From Bacteroidales bacterium UBA6408 (GTDB lineage: Bacteria; Bacteroidota; Bacteroidia; Bacteroidales; UBA932): 29,521 nucleotides of DNA. The position numbers and the translations under genes are program-made. Below are positions 7,488-14,852 of this stretch, piece after piece. Location: the NCBI GenBank assembly GCA_002439805.1, contig DJPQ01000028.1, positions 59,833 to 89,353 of the forward strand, written 5' to 3'. Position 1 is the stretch's first letter. Each line of letters opens with the position of its first letter. The notes beneath the pieces were generated by a model, which was not told where the DNA came from, made no database searches, and worked only from the letters and a program-made list of their open reading frames with translations.

Positions 7488-7585
7488 AAAGCGACCTGCT
7501 TCGTTGCACGTGAATTTCAAATCCTCACAACCGGGAGGTTGCTCCGGTGTTGAAATCCCCATTGCGCCTTGCATCTCATCTTTTT
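7486..7585 (+). repeat. Intergenic repeat copy A, interrupted by a 54-bp palindromic insert
   Basis: The two outer parts, 7486-7507 and 7562-7585, together match the reverse complement of 10878-10920. The right part matches at 22 of 24 positions. The left part has about 4 mismatches and one indel over 22 nt. Between them 7508-7561 is extra sequence. See copy B and the findings. Confidence 0.7.
7508..7561. mobile_element. 54-bp palindromic insert with TTGC flanks (possible miniature element)
   Basis: The insert contains ATTTCAA (7514-7520) pairing with TTGAAAT (7550-7556), CAC (7526-7528) pairing with GTG (7547-7549), and AACC/GGTT closing a GGGA loop (7529-7540). TTGC is present on both sides (7504-7507 and 7562-7565), while the uninterrupted copy B has TTGC once. 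This looks like insertion with a 4-bp target duplication. No transposase is present, and the element class is unknown. Confidence 0.45.
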
Positions 7586-7611
7586 CTTCATCTCCTGATT
7601 TCAGATATTTG

Positions 7612-7653
7612 AAAAGAAGCCGATTGGAAGTTTCCGGTCGGCTTCTTTTTTTT
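7612..7653 (+). terminator. Rho-independent terminator ending the rplC-rpsC operon
   Basis: AAAAGAAGCCGA (7612-7623) pairs with TCGGCTTCTTTT (7638-7649), followed by a run of T to 7653. The minus strand also reads into TTTTC after the stem, so it may serve the convergent uvrC gene too. Confidence 0.9.
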
Positions 7654-7733
7654 GGGGGGGGTACTTGAGTAGTTGAATTGCTGAATAGTTGAATTTTGAG
7701 CGGCTTTAAGGGCTTTAGATGACTTGTTGCCGG

Positions 7734-9605
7734 TTATTCCTTATTGAGGCTGGACTTGACTTTGGCGGCGAGGGACTTGCCGACGAGAGCGGCGATGTCC
7801 TCCTCCGGGGCGGCGGCTATGCGGGCGACTGAGCCGAAGTGCAGGATGAGGCGCTGTTCTGTCTTGGGGCCTACGCCGGGGATTTTGCTGAGGGCCGACT
7901 CAATCTGGGTCTTGCTGCGGAGGCTGCGGTGGAAGGTGATTCCGAAGCGGTGCGCCTCGTCGCGAATCTGGCGGAGTACCTTGGATGCCTGCGAGTTCAT
8001 GTCGAGGAAAAGAGGGTAGGGGTCTCCGACGCGGATGACTTCCTCAAGCCTTTTCGCAAGGCCTATGACTGTCAGCCTGTCCGTTAGTCCAAGCTCGTAC
8101 AAAGCCTCATAGGCAGATGACAGCTGACCCTTGCCGCCGTCAATCACGATGAGCTGCGGAAGGTCGTCCGGAGCCTCAGCGAGCATCCTCGAATAGCGCC
8201 GGTTCACGACCTCCTTCATCGACGCGAAGTCGTTTGCCCCGACCACGGTCTTAATCTTGAAATGCCTGTAATCCTTCTTTGACGGCGCCGCGTCCCGGAA
8301 TACCGTGCAGGAGGCCACAGGGTTCGTTCCCTGGATGTTCGAGTTGTCGAAGCACTCGATGTGGCGCGGCAGCTCCTTCATCCCGAGAGCATCGCGAAGT
8401 TCCTCCATGACCTTCATCCTGAAATTGTCCGGGTCTGTGTGCTCGCGCTGCTTCATGGCGTTGAACCTCATCTCCTTCGCGTTCTTCGCGCTCAGTTCCA
8501 GCAGCGCCAGCTTGTCCCCGCGCACAGGAATCCTGAACTCCACGCCTTCAATCTCCACGTCCGGCAGGAACGGAACTATGACCTCGCGCGACAGTCGTCC
8601 GAACTTGGCCTCGATCTCGCCTATGAATGTCCCCAGCACCGTTTCCCGTTCCTCCTCGATGTTCATCTTGAATCCGAGATTGAGCGACTGAACAACGGCT
8701 CCATCCACGACTCTCATGAAATTGCCGAAGGCTTCTCCCGGGTCAATTACTAGGGAGAAGACATCGTAGCTTCCGGGCATAGTGCTTTGAATCAAAGATT
8801 TGCTGTAGTGTTTGTCCAGCGCCTGCATCTTCATTTTATACTCCTGCGCCGCCTCGAAGTCCATCCTTTCCGCCGCCTCGGTCATAAGTTCCCGGTAGTG
8901 CGCAATCATCTCGCGCCCGCCTCCGCGCAGCAGCCTCACGACCTCCTCGATGTTGTCGCCATATTCCTTCTGCGAAATCCCCCCGCAGCAGCATCCCCTG
9001 CACCTCCCGATGTGGAAGTTCAGGCAGGGGCGCGTCTTGCCGCGCAGAATCGTCTCCGAGGTGATTTTGTTGTTGCAGGTCCGTATGGGATAGATGTCGT
9101 GGAACAGGTCAACCAGAGTTCTCGCGTGCATCACGCTCGAATAGGGACCGAAATAGCGCGAGCCGTCCCGCACGAGCCTTCGCGTGAGAAAGACTTTCGG
9201 AAACTCGTCGTTGCTCACGCATATCCACGGATATGTCTTCGAATCCTTGAGGAGTATGTTGTATTTCGGCTTGTACTGCTTTATGAGGTTGTTCTCCAAC
9301 AGCAGCGCGTCCGCCTCAGTCTCTACGACCGAATACTGCGCGTCGGCAATCTTGGAGACCATTATCGCCGTCTTGCGCGTGAGCCTCTCCGGCGGCACGA
9401 AATACTGTGCCACCCTCTTGTGCAGGTTCTTTGCCTTTCCGACATAGATCACGGTTCCCTCCGAGTCGTAGTAACGATACACTCCCGGCTGATGCGGAAA
9501 CAACGCAATCTTTTCCCGAACCGTCAAGTTTTTCTCCGATATATCCATATATTCCCGAATATCAATCAGTTCTGACCCTCGTTCTTTTTCGTGTCGCGTC
9601 CTCAT
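7734..9605 (-). CDS. uvrC: UvrABC system protein C (excinuclease subunit)
   Basis: 623 residues, near the family length. It makes both incisions around a DNA lesion in nucleotide excision repair. Domains in order: GIY-YIG nuclease (about 38-115, PGVYRYYDSEGTVIYVGKAKN); a cysteine-rich stretch (C177, C194, C202, C205-C207) like the reported Fe-S region; a UVR segment that contacts UvrB (about 235-270); the RNase H-like nuclease with D420 (CFDNSN), D489 (VIDGGKGQ) and H552 (EAHRFGITFH); and a helix-hairpin-helix (about 572-605, IPGVGPKTEQRL). The ATG at 9605 overlaps the pnuC stop as ATGA, supporting coupled translation. A later ATG at 9548 would also leave all domains intact. Confidence 0.96.
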   Translation of the reverse strand: MRTRHEKERGSELIDIREYMDISEKNLTVREKIALFPHQPGVYRYYDSEGTVIYVGKAKNLHKRVAQYFVPPERLTRKTAIMVSKIADAQYSVVETEADALLLENNLIKQYKPKYNILLKDSKTYPWICVSNDEFPKVFLTRRLVRDGSRYFGPYSSVMHARTLVDLFHDIYPIRTCNNKITSETILRGKTRPCLNFHIGRCRGCCCGGISQKEYGDNIEEVVRLLRGGGREMIAHYRELMTEAAERMDFEAAQEYKMKMQALDKHYSKSLIQSTMPGSYDVFSLVIDPGEAFGNFMRVVDGAVVQSLNLGFKMNIEEERETVLGTFIGEIEAKFGRLSREVIVPFLPDVEIEGVEFRIPVRGDKLALLELSAKNAKEMRFNAMKQREHTDPDNFRMKVMEELRDALGMKELPRHIECFDNSNIQGTNPVASCTVFRDAAPSKKDYRHFKIKTVVGANDFASMKEVVNRRYSRMLAEAPDDLPQLIVIDGGKGQLSSAYEALYELGLTDRLTVIGLAKRLEEVIRVGDPYPLFLDMNSQASKVLRQIRDEAHRFGITFHRSLRSKTQIESALSKIPGVGPKTEQRLILHFGSVARIAAAPEEDIAALVGKSLAAKVKSSLNKE

Positions 9606-10300
9606 TTTTCATCCTTACGCTCAAGACGCCGCCAGCTGACGAGCCCGTTCACGGAATTCATGAGATAGAAGACATACATTATCAGCGTTGGCACGGAGTG
9701 TTCCGTTCCTTTCGCAGCAAAGACAGACCACATGATTACCGTGAATATGTTAAAGACAATCCACAGCCACCACTGTTCCACGAACGCGAATGTCATCAGA
9801 GCCTGCGCGGCGATGCAGAGAACCGTCGTGAACGAGTCTATCCATGGCTGCTCGGCTCCTAAGTGCTTCAGGACGAACGCAAGCACCACCGTCAGCGCCG
9901 CGATTCCGGAGCCGATCAGTATGCGCATCCTGTCCGTGAGCCTGCGCGAGGTCACGGCATTCTCCGCGTCCGTCCCTGTCCCCGCGCCCCTGCGGCTCCA
10001 CTGCCACCACCCGACGAACTGCATCGGGAAGTAGTACAGCGCATTCACCGCCGCATTCCCATAGGCAGTCGATTTCCATGAGATGTAGGCGTAGAGGCTT
10101 ACCTGAACGATCCCGAACACATAGTTCCAGATGCTGCCCTTGGCCGCGAGCACGACGCAGACTATCCCGGCGACCGCCGCCGTGAACCCCAGCCAGTCGA
10201 AGCCTGCTGATGCAGTCACGACCGAATACGCGATGTTGCAGCCGATGACTCCAATAATGAGAAACCAGTCGAATGTTCCGAGTATATGTTTTCCTTTCAT
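9602..10300 (-). CDS. pnuC: Nicotinamide riboside transporter, PnuC family
   Basis: 232 residues, mostly hydrophobic with about seven membrane segments. The family motifs are clear: SIWNYVFGIVQVSLYAYISWKS (about 76-97) and YYFPMQFVGWWQWSRR (about 109-124), whose aromatic residues form the substrate channel in known PnuC proteins. It takes up an NAD precursor by facilitated diffusion, with trapping by a cytoplasmic kinase. A Ser/Thr/Arg-rich loop (about 124-145) separates the halves. It is the first gene of a two-gene unit with uvrC and overlaps it by 4 bp. Genes encoding a salvage kinase are not in the window, so nicotinamide riboside as substrate is a family-based call. Confidence 0.92.
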   Translation of the reverse strand: MKGKHILGTFDWFLIIGVIGCNIAYSVVTASAGFDWLGFTAAVAGIVCVVLAAKGSIWNYVFGIVQVSLYAYISWKSTAYGNAAVNALYYFPMQFVGWWQWSRRGAGTGTDAENAVTSRRLTDRMRILIGSGIAALTVVLAFVLKHLGAEQPWIDSFTTVLCIAAQALMTFAFVEQWWLWIVFNIFTVIMWSVFAAKGTEHSVPTLIMYVFYLMNSVNGLVSWRRLERKDEK

Positions 10301-10317
10301 ATTATAACTTGCTTGGG

Positions 10318-10348
10318 CAAAGTTATATCATATCCAGTCATTCTGCAA
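10318..10348 (-). promoter_or_regulatory. Promoter of pnuC-uvrC
   Basis: On the minus strand TTG (10348-10346), a 20-bp spacer and TAACTTTG (10325-10318) match the Bacteroidota consensus. The leader would be only about 10-15 nt before the ATG at 10300, leaving little room for a riboswitch. Confidence 0.8.
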
Positions 10349-10405
10349 ATGCCAGTTTCTTTTCGTCTGCCTCTGAATCAGCCACCGGCGTGTTCTGAAC
10401 GCTGT

Positions 10406-10437
10406 TTTGGCTATTTAATATTTTTTTTCTAACTTTG
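10406..10437 (+). promoter_or_regulatory. Promoter of acpP
   Basis: TTTG (10406-10409), a 20-bp spacer and TAACTTTG (10430-10437) match the consensus closely. The leader of about 85 nt before acpP begins GCCAAGATTTTACGCTGC; I see no strong fold in it. Confidence 0.85.
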
Positions 10438-10527
10438 CCAAGATTTTACGCTGCGGGAATTTCCGTGAGCCAAAGTTGAAAACATACGAAAATCGTAAAA
10501 ACAAATAATAATTTAAAAGTTTCAATT

Positions 10528-10779
10528 ATGTCCACAATTGCAGAAGAAGTGAAGGCAATCATTGTTGACAAGCTCGGCGTTGAACCGTCTGAGGTTACCG
10601 ACAGCGCAAACTTCACTAACGATCTTGGTGCCGATTCGCTTGACAGCGTCGATCTTATCATGGCTCTTGAAAACAAGTTCGATCTTGAACCGGACGATGA
10701 GGCAGAAGGCAAGATAGCAACAGTTGCCGATGCAATCGCTTATGTCGAGAAGAAAGTAGCCGAGAAATCAGGCAAATAA
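10528..10779 (+). CDS. acpP: Acyl carrier protein
   Basis: 83 residues, acidic, with the phosphopantetheine attachment motif GADSLDSVDL (Ser37). It carries acyl chains in fatty-acid synthesis and supplies acyl-ACP for lipid A and phospholipids. In most Bacteroidales acpP is followed by fabF and often rnc. Here it stands alone between its own promoter and a strong terminator. The helix II/III linker (DLEPDDEAEGKIATV) is slightly longer than the common EIPDEEAEKI form. The short length and near-consensus sequence suggest the housekeeping ACP rather than a secondary-metabolite carrier, but a second acpP linked to fabF elsewhere cannot be excluded. Confidence 0.96.
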   Translation: MSTIAEEVKAIIVDKLGVEPSEVTDSANFTNDLGADSLDSVDLIMALENKFDLEPDDEAEGKIATVADAIAYVEKKVAEKSGK

Positions 10780-10798
10780 TTCTTCGGAAACGAAATTC

Positions 10799-10833
10799 AA
10801 AAAACGGACGCTCAATTTGAGTGTCCGTTTTTT
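10799..10833. terminator. Strong bidirectional terminator between acpP and the DUF4270 gene
   Basis: AAAAAACGGACGCTC (10799-10813) pairs with GAGTGTCCGTTTTTT (10819-10833), with one G-T pair, around a 5-nt loop. T-runs occur on both strands, so it can end acpP (plus) and the DUF4270 unit (minus). Confidence 0.92.
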
Positions 10834-10877
10834 GTTGTTCCTCCCTGTCATAAAAAGCAGAAAGAGAGGGGATGCAT

Positions 10878-10920
10878 AAAAGGATGGGATGCAAGGCGCA
10901 AACGCGGCAGGCCGCCTTTT
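10878..10920 (-). repeat. Intergenic repeat copy B (uninterrupted)
   Basis: Read on the minus strand this GC-rich 43-nt segment matches the two outer parts of copy A near 7486-7585. It lies just after the stop of the DUF4270 gene. Within it GCGGC/GCCGC can pair. The two copies are inverted relative to each other and enclose uvrC, pnuC and acpP. Confidence 0.7.
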
Positions 10921-10930
10921 AGGCGCCCCG

Positions 10931-12715
10931 CTACTCTGTAGGGAAGGAGTATGTGATTGTCATCGTCGGCTTCTTCTCTGCGGATTTCGGGCCGTACAGC
11001 TTGCAGCTGTAGTAGCGGTCCTTGTCGAGTTCCGTGGATGTGCTGGCACTTGTGGAACTTGACTGGGAGGCGTATGCGGCCATCATCATATAGTTATAGT
11101 AGTTGTTGTAGTAGCTTCCGTAGCCGTAACTGCCGTAACCGTAGCCGTAACCGCCGTAGCCATATCCTCCGTAGCCGTTGTAGAGGCTGTTGTAGTAAGA
11201 ACTGTAGGCGAGGGCGTTGAGATAGTCGTTATAGGAGGAACTGCCCGAAGAACTTGTCGTCTCGTTGGTCTCGGAATGCATTATCAGCATCCAGATGTCA
11301 TACTGGGACACCCTCTTTGCGTAGTCCTCGTCACTTTCCTCATCCTTCTTTGACAGACGGAGAAGTTCCTGGATGTGGTGGCTCACGTCAGGCTGGTAGC
11401 AGTCGAGCGAACGGTTGATGTCACCCTGGTTCTCGCTTGAAACGCTCGCGTCCGTGAGTCCCGCGTAGGAGACGACCTCCTGCTCCTTGCTCCCGTCCTC
11501 CGTCTTTATGGTCCGTGTTCCCACAAGACGGCAGGTCGGGCTGAGAATCTTCGGCCAGCATCCGGAACCGCTGTAGTCCGCGTCGGTCTCGTACGGCAGC
11601 CGTATCGTCGCCTTGTTGACTACAATCTTGCCGTCGGCGATGGTCTTCTCAACAATGTCCTTCTTCTCTTCCTCACTCATGTCCGCCGAAGCCTCGTCCT
11701 TGTTGAGGTTTTCCAGCAGTGACTTCCGGATTGCCTCCGTCACTGCCTGCCGGAGACCTTCCGCCCTGATGACAGGCTTCATCCCGCAGCCTCCGCCGAT
11801 ATATATGGTCTCGCCCTCCGCGGCGGGCGGAGTCCTGTTCTCGCTGCGGCAGATGTTGAAGGAGTACTGAGTCGGCAGGCTCGTGCTGCTCTCTCCGATG
11901 AAAGAAGCGGCTCCCACCATAAACACGAACGACGTGTCAATAGGGCCGCGGTCGTCGAAGGTGGAGCGGATGCTCAGTTCCGCGTAGTTTCCGGTGATAT
12001 AGCCGTAGTCGTTGGTGCTGACGGCGACCTTGAACATATTTATTCTGCCGCTGCCGGAGGCCGACCTGTCGGCGCGTATGCATATTCCCGGAAGTTCCTT
12101 TATGTAGTGGCTCACTGAGTCCAGCTTCATCCCGGAGAGTTTCTTTATGTATTTTTCCCCGAACTCGCGCGTGAAGTCGAACGAGAGCGAGTCTCCGCCG
12201 TTATAGGTCGGGACACCTTCGGTTATTGTGCCGAGAGACGTGTCATACAGCCCGTCAGTGCCTTTCCCGGCATAGATGATTTCCTGATCGAGCGGTTTCT
12301 GAAGCTCATAGACCCTGATGTTCTGGATTATATGCTCCTGATTCGCGTCCTTGACCGAGAGGGTGTCCAGCCCCACCGCGAAATGAAAGCGCACGAACTC
12401 CGGATTCTCGCCGAGGGTGAACTCCGCCGTGTCCGCAATCGGAATCAGTGAGAACGCCGCCTCGCGCTCGTCCCAGCCGAAGTCGCTGTCCTCAATGCCT
12501 CCGACACAGATTCTTCTTGAACTGTATCCTCCGAGCTCGTCGGCCTGCGCCATCCCGATGCTCTCAATGTCAAGACTTGTGTTTATGACCTGCCACTTGT
12601 GCGATGCGGGAATGTAGTCCTGTCCGAGCGTGTCATCGACACTGATGCAGGAAACTCCGCAAAGCGCGGCCGCAGCCGCCGTGCAGACCACCGTCAATTT
12701 TCCAAAAACTTCCAT
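10931..12715 (-). CDS. DUF4270 family exported (probable lipoprotein) protein with Gly/Tyr-rich segment
   Basis: 594 residues. The first 23 residues look like a lipoprotein signal (hydrophobic stretch, Cys23 after GVS, a relaxed lipobox). The body resembles DUF4270 proteins, which are Bacteroidota surface or periplasmic proteins of unknown function (EFVRFHFAVGLDTLSV, VFMVGAASFIGE). Residues about 514-533 are an almost pure Gly/Tyr run, followed by a Tyr/Asn/Met segment and a Ser/Thr linker (about 550-561). The end returns to a beta-like TMTITYSFPTE. Its ATG overlaps the stop of the upstream short starch-synthase-like gene by one base, a pairing also known from Bacteroides. No enzymatic motif is visible. 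Confidence 0.8.
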   Translation of the reverse strand: MEVFGKLTVVCTAAAAALCGVSCISVDDTLGQDYIPASHKWQVINTSLDIESIGMAQADELGGYSSRRICVGGIEDSDFGWDEREAAFSLIPIADTAEFTLGENPEFVRFHFAVGLDTLSVKDANQEHIIQNIRVYELQKPLDQEIIYAGKGTDGLYDTSLGTITEGVPTYNGGDSLSFDFTREFGEKYIKKLSGMKLDSVSHYIKELPGICIRADRSASGSGRINMFKVAVSTNDYGYITGNYAELSIRSTFDDRGPIDTSFVFMVGAASFIGESSTSLPTQYSFNICRSENRTPPAAEGETIYIGGGCGMKPVIRAEGLRQAVTEAIRKSLLENLNKDEASADMSEEEKKDIVEKTIADGKIVVNKATIRLPYETDADYSGSGCWPKILSPTCRLVGTRTIKTEDGSKEQEVVSYAGLTDASVSSENQGDINRSLDCYQPDVSHHIQELLRLSKKDEESDEDYAKRVSQYDIWMLIMHSETNETTSSSGSSSYNDYLNALAYSSYYNSLYNGYGGYGYGGYGYGYGSYGYGSYYNNYYNYMMMAAYASQSSSTSASTSTELDKDRYYSCKLYGPKSAEKKPTMTITYSFPTE

Positions 12716-13533
12716 TACAGGCTGTCGTAAAAACTGTTATAAGCGTCAATGTAGGAGCCGTCGGCGAGTGCCGCCGCGTCGTAAGGCAGTGTCCTGACCC
12801 CCTCCCTTGTGCAGAAGTCCGTGATTTCCGCAGGTATTCCGGCGCTGCCGAATATCACTCCGTCGGACCAGTGCACCGCGAGCTTAGCAAGGTCTGTGCC
12901 GCCCGCGCCTTCAAGCAGTTCAGTGTCAGCGTCGCTTATGTTCCCGAATTTCACGAGTTTTCTGAATTCCGGGGCGAAAGCCGCCGTCGGGGTGTCGTCG
13001 TAGAGGGAGAGAACCACCTTGCTTCCCGAGAAGATGGGGTCGTCGATGTAGGCCTTCTTCAGATAGAGCGGCAGGATGTGGGAAATCCATCCGTGGCAGT
13101 GAATCACGTCCGGAGCCCATCTGAGCTTCTTCACGGTCTCAAGCACGCCTCTGGCGAAGAAAATCGCCCTTTCGTCGTTGTCCTTGAAAAACTCCCCGCT
13201 TTCGCTCGCGAAGGTCTGCTTTCTGTGGAAGTAGTCCTCGTTGTCAATGAAATAGACCTGCATCCGCGCCGGAGATATTGACGCGACCTTGATTACCAGC
13301 GGCCTGTCAACATCGTTGATTATGATGTTCATCCCCGAGAGCCGGATGACCTCGTGGAGCTGGTTCTTCCTCTCGTTTATGCAGCCGTACCGAGGCATGA
13401 ACGAGCGGATTTCCTTCTTTCGCTCCTGGATTCCCTGAGGCAGGTATCTGCCGATGTTCGCAATGTCCGATTCCGGAAGATACGGGTATATCTCGGAATT
13501 GACAAACAGGACTCTCTTGGTGGAATTTCCCAT
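12715..13533 (-). CDS. Short glycogen/starch synthase-like protein (GT5 N-terminal domain only)
   Basis: About 272 residues from MGNSTKRVLFVNSEIYPYL; an upstream in-frame ATG (13554) adds MCKIKFT, but the shorter form matches the family start. It resembles the N-terminal Rossmann half of GT5 glycogen synthases: early IYPYLPESDIANIGRYLPQ (where KTGGLADV stands in true synthases), then INERKNQLHEVIRLSGM and WAPDVIHCHGW. The C-terminal GT-B half is absent. Such proteins of about 270 residues occur as a standard family in Bacteroidales, so this is not a fresh truncation. The ADP-glucose-binding lysine motif KTGGL is missing, so synthase activity is doubtful. It is translationally coupled to the DUF4270 gene (TAATG). 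Confidence 0.8.
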   Translation of the reverse strand: MGNSTKRVLFVNSEIYPYLPESDIANIGRYLPQGIQERKKEIRSFMPRYGCINERKNQLHEVIRLSGMNIIINDVDRPLVIKVASISPARMQVYFIDNEDYFHRKQTFASESGEFFKDNDERAIFFARGVLETVKKLRWAPDVIHCHGWISHILPLYLKKAYIDDPIFSGSKVVLSLYDDTPTAAFAPEFRKLVKFGNISDADTELLEGAGGTDLAKLAVHWSDGVIFGSAGIPAEITDFCTREGVRTLPYDAAALADGSYIDAYNSFYDSL

Positions 13534-13561
13534 AGTGAATTTTATTTTACACAAATCTCTA

Positions 13562-13569
13562 CAAAGATA
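13562..13569 (-). promoter_or_regulatory. -7 box for the GT5-like/DUF4270 unit
   Basis: The minus strand reads TATCTTTG (TAnnTTTG) at 13569-13562, about 30 bp before the ATG at 13533. I see no good -33 TTG at 19-21 bp, so the call rests on the -7 box alone. Confidence 0.5.
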
Positions 13570-13592
13570 ATAATAATTTTTTATAAAATCGC

Positions 13593-13600
13593 TAACTTTG
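13593..13600 (+). promoter_or_regulatory. -7 box for the ftsX unit
   Basis: TAACTTTG lies 53 bp before ftsX, with AT-rich DNA upstream but no clear -33 TTG. The divergent -7 boxes are only 23 bp apart, so the two promoters overlap. Confidence 0.55.
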
Positions 13601-13652
13601 GCGGCTGTACGCTTTTCTGCCCCGGCGGGAATGCGCTATTTGACAGAAAGTT

Positions 13653-14531
13653 ATGAGTTTGAACGACAATAAGATAATAAGGCGGCGGTATGTCCGTGCG
13701 ATGCTCTCGTCCGTTGTCAGCATCTCCCTCGTGCTGCTCCTCGTCGGCATTTCCGGCCTGCTGCTCGTCTCCGAACGCGGCGTGTCGGACTATCTGCGGG
13801 AGAATATGCAGGTCAGCGTGATGATGAAGCGCGATGTCGGAGAGTCCGCGACCCTGAGGTACAAGAAATCCATCGACGCAGAGCCTTTCGTGAAAAGCTC
13901 TTCATATGTTTCGAAGGAACAGGGCGCGGAGGAGATGGCTCAGCTTCTCGGCGAGGATTTTCTCGGAGTGTTCGAGACGGCTCCGATTCCGGCGTCAATC
14001 AATCTGACGCTCAAGGCCGGGTATGTCTCTCCCGATTCCCTCGCCATGGTGAAGTCCGTACTCGAAAAGTCCCCGGAAGTGGAGGAGGTGGTCTATCAGC
14101 AGTCGCTGGTGGAGGCGCTGAACTCGAACCTGAGCAAGATTTCGCTTTTTCTCGCGGTGTTCATCGCACTGCTGCTGTTCATCTCGTTCGTCCTGATTAA
14201 CAATACGGTGCGGCTCAGCATCTACTCGAAGCGCTTTTCGATACACACGATGAAGATGGTCGGGGCTACGGGGGCGTTCATTCGCAGGCCGTTCCTGCTC
14301 CAGAGCGCGTTTCAGGGACTTTTCGCCTCGTTTGCCGCCATAATCATGATAATCGCGGGGCTGTTCCTGCTCAAGGGTCAGTTCGCGCAGCTGTTCTCGG
14401 TGTTCAATGCGGGGATGCTGCTGGAGGTGATTGCGATAGTGGTGGCGAGCGGACTTCTCATCTGCCTCACGAGCACATGGTTCACCGTGAACAGGCTGCT
14501 GTCGCTGAACAAGGCGGAGCTGTATTATTGA
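13653..14531 (+). CDS. ftsX: Cell-division ABC transporter-like permease FtsX
   Basis: 292 residues with the FtsX plan: a short cytoplasmic start, TM1 (about 17-38), a periplasmic domain of about 115 residues (MQVSVMMKRD, FETAPIPASINLTL, SPEVEEVVYQQ), then three TM helices (about 163-187, 215-243, 255-278) in an FtsX/MacB fold. The loop SKRFSIHTMKMVGATGAFIRRPF is the region that contacts FtsE. With FtsE it controls peptidoglycan hydrolases at the septum. ftsE is not adjacent. The next genes, DUF3098 and uppP, are its usual Bacteroidales neighbours. Confidence 0.94.
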   Translation: MSLNDNKIIRRRYVRAMLSSVVSISLVLLLVGISGLLLVSERGVSDYLRENMQVSVMMKRDVGESATLRYKKSIDAEPFVKSSSYVSKEQGAEEMAQLLGEDFLGVFETAPIPASINLTLKAGYVSPDSLAMVKSVLEKSPEVEEVVYQQSLVEALNSNLSKISLFLAVFIALLLFISFVLINNTVRLSIYSKRFSIHTMKMVGATGAFIRRPFLLQSAFQGLFASFAAIIMIIAGLFLLKGQFAQLFSVFNAGMLLEVIAIVVASGLLICLTSTWFTVNRLLSLNKAELYY

Positions 14532-14604
14532 CGTGACGTCAGGGCGTGGATGCTGAAGGAATGCGCCCGTGTGAAAAAGGAAATATTGAAGAAAACGGAG
14601 ATAT

Positions 14605-14850
14605 ATGGACAAGAACACTAAAGAATCGAAGGATATGGCTATGACCCCGAGGGGTCTGAGGCTTCTGCTTGCCGGGCTTATTGTGATGGCCGCAGGCTAT
14701 ATCCTGATGTGCGGAGGCGCGAGCGATGACCCGAAGGTCTTCAGCTACGCGATATTTGATTTCCGGAGGCTCGTGGCCGCGCCTCTGGTGATTCTCGCCG
14801 GCATTGTGGTCGAGATTGTGGCAATAATGGGTGTGAACAAAAAGAAATAG
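14605..14850 (+). CDS. DUF3098 small membrane protein
   Basis: 81 residues with two TM helices (about 20-38 and 56-76) and the family signature YILMCGGASDDPKVFSYAIFDFRRLVAAP split across the loop. The function is unknown, but it is regularly found between ftsX and uppP in Bacteroidota, suggesting a role near the divisome or cell-wall lipid cycle. It ends 2 bp before uppP. Confidence 0.85.
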   Translation: MDKNTKESKDMAMTPRGLRLLLAGLIVMAAGYILMCGGASDDPKVFSYAIFDFRRLVAAPLVILAGIVVEIVAIMGVNKKK

Positions 14851-14852
14851 GT

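Noticed and set aside
7514..7556. CRISPR repeat or riboswitch in the palindromic segment after rpsC
   Set aside because: Only one copy and no spacer pattern; it sits after a stop codon and before a terminator rather than in front of a gene.
8787..9575. 262-codon open frame on plus opposite uvrC
   Set aside because: Mirror of conserved uvrC codons; low-complexity Arg/His-rich product with no domain.
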